From Discostella pseudostelligera (taxonomy: Eukaryota; Bacillariophyta; Thalassiosirophyceae; Thalassiosirales; Thalassiosiraceae): 57,459 nt of DNA. The stretch covers positions 1 to 57,459 of the forward strand of contig JALLBK010000094.1 of NCBI GenBank assembly GCA_036940085.1. Reading direction: 5' to 3'. The position numbers and the translations under genes were made by a program. Of this stretch, positions 11,100-20,356 are shown one piece after another; within the stretch, counting starts at the first letter, position 1, and every line of letters starts with the position of its first letter. The notes under the pieces were generated by a model that was not told the DNA's origin, ran no database searches, and was given only the letters and a program-made list of their open reading frames with translations.

Positions 11100-11331
11100 T
11101 GTTCGTCGCTAGCTGGGCGTCAGTGTAGGCAGAGTCCCCCGAGCCTATGGTTGGCGGGCGGCCGCCGGCGGCTGTCATGGTCACATGCATGGTCTGTCCA
11201 TCGAAGATCGCGATCTTTTGGTTGAAGTTGAATCAGCGATTATCACCACGATATCACTGTAGCCGATATCGCGAAATCTGGACAGAAAGATTATTACGGA
11301 CGAACTTTGTGTCAGCTATGTGGCGGGAAAG

Positions 11332-11339
11332 TGACGTCA
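11332..11339. promoter_or_regulatory. CRE-type palindrome TGACGTCA
   Basis: Perfect 8-bp CRE/bZIP palindrome about 230 bp upstream of the phosphatase start codon and 2 bp from a GGCGGGAAA box. In diatoms CRE-like TGACGT elements are known from CO2/cAMP-responsive promoters; use here is inference. Confidence 0.35.
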
Positions 11340-11545
11340 ACTCTTCAATTCAATTCAACTCAAATCAACTCACATGACCAGCATCAATTTATTGACATCG
11401 AACCCGGATGTTCTATCATTGAATCGACGATGAACATGGTGTCGCGGGGCGGCCGGGTTCACCGTGAAACCTTTGGCTCGAAGCTTGGACTTTGGACTTG
11501 GATGGGGCAAGCGAGCTTGATTGATCGTCTCACACTTTCTGTCAA

Positions 11546-11918
11546 TTCGTCGTGGCACAGGCGGATTGATGGATTGTGTCGTCTCCCCCAATGATCTCGT
11601 CCGAGGACGTGATGGCAAATGGACTCCTCGAGATTAGCGGGGGGGATTTTCTCACCTATTGCTTGTTTGTCCATATCTCTATCAAATGCTTTAGGTCGAT
11701 GTGTTGGGGGTGCGCATTGACTTGAGATGTTCGATGGAGTTGTGGATACGCTTGCCGCGGGTGAATGGTTCATTAGTACGTTCATTAATACCACTGATCA
11801 AGAACTCGCACCATCCGTTGTTTTGTCGTGGCACAAGGCGATTCAATGGATTCTGTGGTCCCTCCCAATGATCTCGTCTGAAATGATGGCAAAGGGATGA
11901 TGGGTTCGGCTGGGGGGC
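11546..11918. repeat. Imperfect direct duplication
   Basis: Two diverged copies, about 11546-11645 and 11821-11918, offset by roughly 275 bp. Shared blocks include CGTGGCACA, GATGGATT/AATGGATT, TCCC-CAATGATCTCGTC and GATGGCAAA, followed by a G-run. Neither copy is coding. Confidence 0.5.
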
Positions 11919-12338
11919 ACCTTGATACTCTAGAGTGGTTTTTCATAATATTATGTGGGTTCTTTATTTGTATGCCTGTCCGTCCACTCTGATCCTGGGG
12001 GAATAGGTCACGCCGACCTTATCTCCTGTCGGAAGGGACATGAGTGCTGACGTGACGTATCGATTGGAGGCGCATTGTACAGATTATCGGCGCTAGGTAG
12101 TAGTATTGTAATGTTAGTTGTATGTTACTTTTCTTCCAATTAATCTTCTTCGACGATGGCAGCAACTAGTAATATGCTTGGTAGATTACATGCATCATGC
12201 ATCGCAAAAGGCTTTCATCCACTTGAATAACAAAGATGCAACAACATACACCGCGACAACAAATAAGTTTGGAATAGGAACGCCAGCAAACTTCCGTGAT
12301 CAAATAGCTCAGGGTATTCGTTAGGTTGGTGACATAAG

Positions 12339-14902
12339 TCAATTCAATCTCATCCGCTTGCGTGAATGTTTGTCATCGGTTGATGTTTTATCAGGCAATC
12401 CAAATAACTTTCCAATAACCTGAAACGGTTTCGATGCGATAGTAGCAATAGATCCAACAATCCCTCCCGATTCAGTTGTCTCGATCTCGTTACTCGTTTT
12501 CCTCAAGTGCTCACCAAGTGAAACAATATCGAGTTTGCCGAGTTCTCCATGTAGCTTATTGCGAACATGGGATGCAATCAACTCAGGAATCGGCAACTCA
12601 GTGGCAGCGACATAATCGCCCATTCTCGTACCAACAAAGAATGATGAGTCGTCCACCCAAATAATCTCATACTTCAACTGACGAATGACATCGTATTCAC
12701 TCTCAATAGCGGCAGTTAGTGCTTGAAGTATGTCCCTCGTGGATACGGTTGCGGTAATACCAGAAACATGGAATGTGCTATCATATGAAAGACCGCCCGA
12801 AAGAGGATCATCCAGACCATCAGGCCCCAACTTCGACTCCAAGTCGATAGTATACAACGAAAAATGCATATATAACAAGTTCAGTCCGAACCATTCGCGC
12901 AATCGAGTGCCACGAGAGGAGTTCTGCAACAGATTGTCGAGGTTATCATAATCAGAGCCAGATCTATTCTTTGACTTCAATATTCGATTGCATAGGGCGC
13001 TGAAAATGCAACCTTGAGAAAAGGAATAGGAGACAATAGTAATCAAGAAAAGGTATCAGTAAACAAGGAAATGCATCTATCTCAACAAAGACGAGCAGTA
13101 ACCGAAGCGACGGCCGTACCTGTCATGTATGCATCCCATGCAGCCTCATGAGCCTGTCCCTGATTCCGTCCATCTTGATTCACGATCGTAGGTACAGGGA
13201 AGGGAACGATATCGTCCTTGCAAATTGTATCAAAGAGGTCACCTAGGGTAGTACTTCCACCCTTGATAGTTGCATCACTGTATTCCGTTCCAATCACTTT
13301 CGTATCAAAGACAAGTGGGAAGTATGATCGAATGATTTGTTTCGTATCCTCGAAAGACTCCGGGAGAGTTGGATTGTGACAATGTGTCAGGAGGAACAAC
13401 AAATCATGCAAGCCATTGTGAGTGATGAGTGGAATTTTCCGGCCTCCCGCTGACATACTACTCATTGAATCGGATTCAACACCATTCGTCGTTGGTGTTG
13501 AAAGCTCGGGACACATGCCATCCAGAAACTGCCGAGTCTGCGTAGCACTAAACACATTTCCATTGCATGCATCGCTAATGGCTTGGAATATAATTGTGAA
13601 CCCCATATCCATGAGCAGCTCATCCCAAGCCTCCTGCTTCATACGGGCTTCTCTGCGGAGTTTCTCTGCAGGACTCAATCGAATGACACGGATTTGGTTG
13701 CGCAATGTTGCGGCTGCTTCGGCATTGGCTGGATCAATGTCAGCACGCTCAAGAATAAGACCAGGATACTCATCTTGAATAGTTTCATAGAGACATCTAC
13801 GAAGGAAGGCATTGCAAGGTGGCAGAACTAAGGACGTGCCTTCTCCCTTTTGTCCTCCACCATTGTTTGGTATTGCTTCAGGCTGTTGTTCTCCAACCGC
13901 CACCGCAGCACCGTTATTATCCGCCATCAAGGAATCATCCGAATCAATCCATTCTCTGAGTTCGGCCATTGTACGTGCCACAAATGCAATATCCTCAACT
14001 CTGGATAATTTGACCCGATCTTTTCGTGGAGTAGTAGCACTGGAAGGAGTAGTGGCATCCCCAATCTTTTTTCCAACCGGAGTATTTGTACCCTTCTCGC
14101 CATTGTTGCTACTACTATCCTTCATTGCAGCATACTTCTTAAAGAACATCTTCTTCATCTGTGAAGCATTCTCAACAGTAGTATATGGTACACCCTCACG
14201 AAATACCTTATCAAAATCCATATGATGTTCCAATAGAAATTTCACCGTGGATGGATTCAAGGTCAGTTCACGCTCATGATGATTGCTACCGTTCCAGTTC
14301 TTCTTGCCACCATTGGGGAAGAGATAGAAATTGTATGTGCGCGAGATGTATTCCGGCTGTTGTGGTTGATGTTGTTCAGCAGCAGCAGTAGTATCATCTT
14401 GGGTGTTGATGTTGTCGTCGTCAGCATTTACGGCATTAGCGTCGGCACTAGCAGCAGTATGTTCCTCTACCTCGGTGACATTCTCCAATTCATCCTGTGT
14501 TAGCATCCCCTCTCGATGCATGTAGGCATGTTCATTATCCTCCGCTTCATCATTGTCGACATTATCATTATTCTCGCGCTGACCACCAATGCCAACACCA
14601 CCAACACTACCTGATACATTATGCATCGTCGTCGTTGTCGTAGGCTTGATGTTGTACTTTGGATTCTTATGAAACAAAGCCACCCCGACCTGCAATATCG
14701 AATACCGTTCCGGCACGCCCTTCAACGACCTCAAGTATTTCACACGTGGCAATTCCAATTTATTGGGACGCTGATAACCGTTGGTGGTGGGCAAGGATAT
14801 TCCCGTCATCTCTTCATCAATGGCAATGTACGATGATGTGGGTAGATGGGTGAGGAAGTCGGAGAGTTGGGTTAGAAAGTTGGATTTGGTTACGTTCACC
14901 AT
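12339..14902 (-). CDS. PARN: PARN-type poly(A)-specific ribonuclease (CAF1 family)
   Basis: Two exons, 14902-13120 and 13012-12339; 818 residues; 107-nt intron, phase 1, acceptor AAG. The DEDD exonuclease signature is complete: IDEEMTGISL near residue 28 (first Asp and Glu), ITHNGLHDLLFLLTH (second Asp), and AHEAAWDAYMTG (His and last Asp); splicing completes YMTGCIFSALCNRI right after the last motif. PARN landmarks RYSILQVGVALF, YNFYLFP and VKFLLEHHMDFDKVFREGVPY are present. A large acidic, Thr/Gln/Asn-rich insert (about residues 80-180) splits the early nuclease core. The second exon has an RRM-like segment (FHVSGITATVSTRDILQAL) and a basic tail ending KRMRLN, a likely nuclear signal. The enzyme removes 3' poly(A) tails. 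Divergent from the ubiquitin-like/CW gene. Confidence 0.9.
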
Positions 14903-15326
14903 GATGACTTTGTTGCGATTGAGTTGAAGAAAGAAGGAGGAGGAGATGATGATGCTGGAGCTGGAGTTTGAGCGGTAGGATTGCTATGGTGTTTACTGAT
15001 GATTGCTCCAGATATAATATGATGGCTTGATCTTGATGATGTTTGGATTTGGTGCCGATGATTTTGATTGAATTGATGCATCAAAAAATCTTTGTGAGGC
15101 CGACGTGTGTGGCGTCTGTGCGGCGCATGCATTGATAGAAATTGTCATTTGGCGATGGATATGCCGCTGAATCTAGCTATCTCCGCTCGCCTTGCTTCGC
15201 CCCCGCCCAACAAAAAGCGACACAGGACACAGCGACCATGACGATGACGACGACGTACGACGACGCTTGATACTTCGTCGCGGTAATAGTAATACCATAC
15301 TCCTATTATCTACTCCTACTAATATC
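14903..15326. promoter_or_regulatory. Divergent promoter, PARN / ubiquitin-CW gene
   Basis: 424 bp between the two start codons. An in-frame upstream extension of the plus gene to 15192 would start at TTG and encodes no recognisable domain, so it is treated as 5' UTR. No distinctive motif seen. Confidence 0.4.
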
Positions 15327-18275
15327 ATGCAAATCTTCGTCAGGAATCTTCATGTTGGTCCTAAGACCATCACCCTCGATGTCGAGCCCAGCGACACTAT
15401 CGACAATGTCAAGACGAAGATTGAGGATAGGCAGGGAATCCCCTCGTACCAGCAGCGCTTAAGGTACGCCGGGAGATTGCTTTACGAGGGCTCTCGTACC
15501 CTCAGCGACTACAACATTCAACATTGTTCGACGTTTGAACTCTGGTTGAAACCCAATGCTAAACCCGATGATGTGTCAGCCGCGCCGGAAACTGCCACTG
15601 CTGCCGCGGACGACAATGATAATGGCAAGAGCGACGCCGCCGCCACCGCCAGCGCTAATAAAATAATAGGTGTCAGCAATGACATTGACAGTGATCTCCT
15701 GCCCACTGCCTCAGCGTCAGTGGCAGAAACCGACCCCGTCGGCGTCGGCGTCGGCGTCGGCGGCAGTGGGGACGTAGTTCTAGCTGTAGCTGGTGACACC
15801 GCGCCGCCTCCATCTGCATCTGCTCATGATGACGTGCCACCGCCGCCTCCGTCTAGCACGGCCGAATTACCATCATCTCCCAATGCCAATGTCGAGACTA
15901 AATTTTCTGCACCAGCGTTCTCTTCTACCATGACGGAAAATGTCACACCTCCCGCATTGCCAATGCCAGGAGCAGCGACAGCGACGGCAACGGCCCCAGC
16001 ACTAGCAACAAACACAAGCGGCAATGCTATTGCACCTTCTATTGCCACTGCTATTGCCACCGCCACTGCTACTGCTCCTACCGAGAAACCACCAGCCATC
16101 AAGAAATCTAAAACTGCTACAAAGAGTAAGAAAACTAAAGATCCCTCGACCGCCACCGAAAAGGAAAAGCCAAAGAAGAAGGTGAAGAAATTAAAATTCA
16201 GTGTCGATGGACCACCGACCGTGCCAGAAATTGTTGGAAAGAACAAGGATCAGCCGGGTGAGAAGGCGACAAAGAAAAAGAACAAGGTAAGTGATTCCCC
16301 ACTCTATCCTCTACCATCAATTCATTTATCATTTTCAATAATTGTTCATCTCACTTGCTCATTGTAAATTCTCGTCAACATCACTCAGGATAAATCTTCC
16401 AAAGGAGGAGACAAAACTACTACTACTACTACCACCACTACTGCAACAACAAATACTGCCAATCGCAAAATGCCCAAACTTCCAATGGCTGCATCATCCA
16501 AAAAGAAGAAGGATAAGTTATCCTCCTCCTTGGCCAGCAGCAGCGGAGGTGCTACCGGTGTTGGTGGTACACATGGTGGGGGGGCGGATGGTTCCGGCGT
16601 TTCTGGTACTGGTGGCGGAGTGGGACTATCACATTCTCAACAACGTTCCAATACCACCATCACATCCACATCCAGCACCACCCCATACTCCGCACAACAA
16701 GCGGCAGTTAATGATATGATGCGTCGTGCCTTTGAGGAAGATCAATATTCAGCATTGGGGAGTATTGTGGATACCGATTCGAGTGATGACGAGGATGATT
16801 TTAATGATTACAATACTCATGACAACAACTTTGGTGAAGGGGGTGGTGATGATGACGACAATGAGGGCGGTTCATCATTTCGATTCAACCATCGTCCCAA
16901 ACGGGGTAGTTCATCCTCATCTTCGAGTGGAGTGGAGGGAGGGAAGGCATCAGCAACTGTAGCAGCACCATGGATGGGATCGAATAATTTCAACAATCGA
17001 AGAGTCGATCGCAATACTCTCATGATGGCTATGCGACGTCATTTGCGCATCGAGGGTACCAAGACAGTGCGTAATTTTGACAAGGAGACTTTCTTGGAGG
17101 ATGCTGAGAATTATTTGGATGATGCCGCGGGGAACAATAGGGGTGGTGCACGAAGGCGTAATAATAGGGGTGTATTGCCAGTGCCTCGTGCGGAGTACGA
17201 TGGTTTTGGCGGCGCGGGGGACATGATGCCGGAGGAAGATTTGGCCGCCGATGGACGTAAGATTGGTAAACGTCGCAAGAAGAAGAAGCGAGGGAAGTCG
17301 TCATCGTCCTCGACACAACAGACTGAGTATGGATCTAGTAGTGGTGCCGAGGGCGGTACCAGCAGTGGTGTGGATGCATCCGGGTCGGGGAATGATGATG
17401 ATGTTTGGGAGGATGATAATTATTATTCTGCTGCGGTAGATTCGACGTCGAATGGTGGTGGTGGTGGTGCTAATGACTACGATAATGATGCTGATGCGGA
17501 AGAAGAGGAGATTTCTATCTTTGGTCAGACGGCAGGAGCAAGCAATGCAACCTGGGTTGAATGTGATCGATGCAAGAAGGTAACGTCGCTATCTACTATG
17601 TGTAAAACGAGACTTGAAGTCATGCCTATCGATTGTTGTTCCATCTCACCGCTTCCTTCTTTGTGTATATGTCTTTACCAGTGGAGACGCCTCCGTGGAG
17701 TAGTCGACGCGCGCAAGCTACCCACACGTTGGTTCTGCAGCATGAACAAGAATGATCCTAATCGAGCACGATGTTCCGCTCCCGAGGAGGAGTACGAGTA
17801 AGTAGAATTATATTCGAGATGAGGTTTTGGCTCGGCTCATTGGATGCCTTTTATGCAGGTGCTCATTCACATTTTGTTGTTCACTTCATGTCATTATGCA
17901 AGCAGTTCCTCTACCACACCCGAAAGTGCCATGGATCAACGCACCCGCAAACATTTGCGCGTCTGGGTTCGCCGCTTGCATTGCAATGAGGCGTACGAGA
18001 ACCGTCAGCGTAGTTCGAAGAAACGCGCCGCCGCCGCTCTATCGTCCATGACCGCCAAGGAGCCATATGAGTGGATACGTTGCTGCCTATGTGGCAAATA
18101 CAGGATGCTGCTACGATCTATGGAAGCGATCAATGTTATTGACAAATGCAATGGTGGAGAGTGGTATTGCGTTATGAATACTTGGGATGAAAAGGTGGCA
18201 AGTTGCGGTGCCGCGCAGGAGAATTTGCCGAGTGTGGGATGTCCTCCGTGGGTGCTTGTGGATGCCGAGGAATGA
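15327..18275 (+). CDS. Ubiquitin-like domain fused to two CW-type zinc fingers
   Basis: Four exons: 15327-16286, 16389-17579, 17682-17797, 17906-18275; about 878 residues; introns of 102, 102 and 108 nt. Residues 1-77 are a full ubiquitin-like fold: [20 protein letters not shown], then [36 protein letters not shown]. There is no terminal diglycine, so it is an integral domain and not a cleaved modifier. A long Ala/Thr/Ser- and Lys-rich disordered region follows. CW finger 1 (about 708-756) is built across intron 2: WVECDRCKK joined to WRRLRG, then PTRWFCSMN and RARCSAPEE, supplying four Cys and the Trp residues. CW finger 2 (about 810-865): [30 protein letters not shown], with Tyr at one Trp position. 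CW domains read histone H3K4 methylation; the combination suggests a chromatin-linked ubiquitin-pathway adaptor (inference). The last acceptor is a tandem AAGCAG. Confidence 0.85.
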
Positions 18276-18424
18276 GTTCGATTCGATGCACTTTCTCAGT
18301 TAAGGATCTCTTCTCTACTGCACGTTAATATAGATATGTTCAATATTTCACTATTGTTCAGCATCTAACTAGTAGTATCAATCTGCAGAGACTTGCGGCT
18401 ACCATACCATTTGATTCCATTTTC

Positions 18425-19648
18425 CTAAAGGTAAAGAAAAAAGTAAGCTGCATTGCTTGCGACCATACCGTTAAGTCTTCTCGACCAATGAACCGGAGCA
18501 AACTGAAGCAATTGTACTTCATTCCACAGCTCTTCTATTCTCACAACTTCGGCAACTACAGGAGATGTTGCTTGTGACGGGTTGTTGCTCACTCCCGACG
18601 ACGGTACTTGACTCTTCGTTTCCAATCCCCTAGTAGTTGCCATAATTAACTTATCTGCCGCCTTTGCTAGAGCCTCAGCTGTCAATCCGGAATAGGCCGT
18701 CGCTGACACTGCCACGGTATTTGCTGCTCGAGGAGTAAACCCACTCGTCGCCAAGGGTACCTTTGCCATTTGTTCATGTGTAATTTTCCGTACCTCAGAG
18801 GAGCAACCTCGACGTAGATGAATTGTCACCAATAAAAGAGAATGCACTGAAAAATATGTCCCATATTGTTGGCTCAACCTGTATGTCACTTTCACAGTTG
18901 GAGGAGATGGTGAAGGGCTTATTCCAAACAGAGGAGTAGGTGGATGCAGATGTTGCTGAGATTGAGATTGATCAGCACCAGCACAAGTACTACCACATAC
19001 AATGCTGTCATCTGATGCTTCCACATCAACACATTCCAAGACTGTTTTGACATCATTCTGAGGATGCAAATGGAATCTTCCCCGAAATGCCCTCTCCACC
19101 TCTCCAGCTCCTGCATAGGAAACGATTGGATTCTCGAACGAAACATCCTCTCCTATTTGTACCATTGTGACATTATTGTGCTGATACTGATGCTGCTGCA
19201 AACTTCCCGAAGAACAGCCGCATTTTTTGATACCTCCACTGATATACATGTTGGCTATGACACTATTGAGCTGATCCAGCCATGGTAGCGCCGAGCACAT
19301 ACTTGCAATATCGCGAGGATGACCATTCGAATTCGAAGTTGACGAAGACGAAGGAGGCGGGTGTCGCTGTCGCGGCTGAGACGAAGAGTCAGGCAATTGT
19401 GCCAAATGTGATGGACCCACGGCAGAAGAAATGAGTGACGCTGCCGAAAGACTTGCGTGGGCGGCTAGCGCCGAGCGGAATATGGCGGAAGATGACAGCC
19501 GTCCTGCCATTATTGACGAGAGGTGTGAGGGTAAAGATTGATGCGATGAAAGATTGATGAAAGATTCGGTTTGGAGTTTGGATTTGGAGTTCGAGTTCAA
19601 TTCCATGCCACGTGGAAGCATTTCTCCCGCCAATTGCAGCCACATCAT
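18425..19648 (-). CDS. NTF2/SnoaL-like protein, probable organelle targeting
   Basis: Single reading frame. The frame opens with TTG at 19657; ATG codons occur at 19648, 19645 and later at 19510. The 19510 start gives a Ser/Ala/Arg-rich N-terminus (MAGRLSSSAIFRSALAAHAS) typical of mitochondrial transit peptides and may be the true one; from it the protein is 361 residues, from 19648 it is 407. A conserved NTF2-like fold is suggested by FENPIVSYAGAGEVERAFRG, a later strand VKVTYRLSQQYG, and the C-terminal pattern RIEELWNEVQLL ... HWSRRLNG. The catalytic or binding role is unknown. An alternative end with a 44-nt intron just after RRLNG was considered but is too short to trust. Confidence 0.6.
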   Translation of the reverse strand: MMWLQLAGEMLPRGMELNSNSKSKLQTESFINLSSHQSLPSHLSSIMAGRLSSSAIFRSALAAHASLSAASLISSAVGPSHLAQLPDSSSQPRQRHPPPSSSSTSNSNGHPRDIASMCSALPWLDQLNSVIANMYISGGIKKCGCSSGSLQQHQYQHNNVTMVQIGEDVSFENPIVSYAGAGEVERAFRGRFHLHPQNDVKTVLECVDVEASDDSIVCGSTCAGADQSQSQQHLHPPTPLFGISPSPSPPTVKVTYRLSQQYGTYFSVHSLLLVTIHLRRGCSSEVRKITHEQMAKVPLATSGFTPRAANTVAVSATAYSGLTAEALAKAADKLIMATTRGLETKSQVPSSGVSNNPSQATSPVVAEVVRIEELWNEVQLLQFAPVHWSRRLNGMVASNAAYFFLYL

Positions 19649-20356
19649 TAATACCAATTCCTACGTTTGATTTTAAAAATTGATTTAAAAATTGAATAGA
19701 TATTGCCTTATGTACCCAGAGTGAATTTCGCATGTACGAGCTTTGAAGTGTTCCTGACGTAGAGAGACGTAGAGTCATCCCCGAAAACAGAAAAAAGGCG
19801 CTCTTACCGTGGGCACTCCGTTTCCCGCCGAAAGTCATTCCTCCCCCACCGACCCAACGCCAACTTCATAGTATTATGGTATCCACTGTGAAAACAATTG
19901 ACGATGACAATGACGATGGCGGCCCCGACGTCTCTCACTCGCAACAGAGGGGGGCAGATTCAGATGCGTGATCAGATGGGTTGCGCTTAACGGAATCGGT
20001 GAGGAATGAGGGAACGTAGATGGTTTATTGGTAGAAGATGATTGTGTTGTTGCGGACTGCCCATCTACCACCGTGCCCTCCAAACTTCATGCAGCTACAG
20101 TGAATCTTCATAGGCAAATTATCCTATTTGATAATGGCACTCTTGATGCGATTGCTTTACGCTTCCTTATCTCTGCATCCGGTTATTCGACTTCGGCTTC
20201 GTCGTCGAGCAAAGTTGTTGCCAATTGCCAGGATTTTATCTTCAAGCGTATCATTTTCAGCGAGCACGGTTTATGAATCAGTTGAACAAGGTATGAATTA
20301 TTTTTTAACAGAATGTTCATGTATTCGAGAGCCTAAGATATTTGATAATTTTCGCA
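19649..20356. other. Intergenic 0.7 kb, no gene supported
   Basis: Contains the promoter of the NTF2-like gene, including TTTCCCGCCG at 19821-19830 (E2F-like), and the 3' flank of the secreted repeat gene. Plus-strand frames at 20028-20276 and 20128-20457 lack motifs, and the second overlaps the last exon of the minus-strand gene. Confidence 0.4.

Larger units (their letters stand above)
11100..12338. other. Gene-poor 1.2 kb: phosphatase promoter plus a decayed duplication
   Basis: No reading frame here has motif support; a 68-codon frame at 12118-12324 is judged chance. The phosphatase-proximal part has GGCGGGAAA (11322-11330) followed at once by the CRE-type palindrome TGACGTCA (11332-11339). 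Further on, two similar blocks (about 11546-11645 and 11821-11918) form an imperfect direct repeat. The end nearest 12338 is the 3' flank of PARN. Confidence 0.4.

Noticed and set aside
13422..14225. Plus-strand frames opposite PARN
   Set aside because: They are antisense to strongly supported nuclease motifs and have no domain of their own.
15192..15326. N-terminal extension of the ubiquitin-like/CW protein
   Set aside because: It begins at TTG, and the ATG at 15327 begins exactly at the ubiquitin-like MQIFVR start.
18360..18470. Extra C-terminal exon of the NTF2-like gene through a 44-nt intron
   Set aside because: The intron would be far shorter than any other in the window, and the added residues carry no clear conservation.
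19389..19838. Upstream exon for the NTF2-like gene (donor after SAH at about 19808)
   Set aside because: A good GTAAGA donor exists, but the only nearby acceptor joins in the wrong phase.
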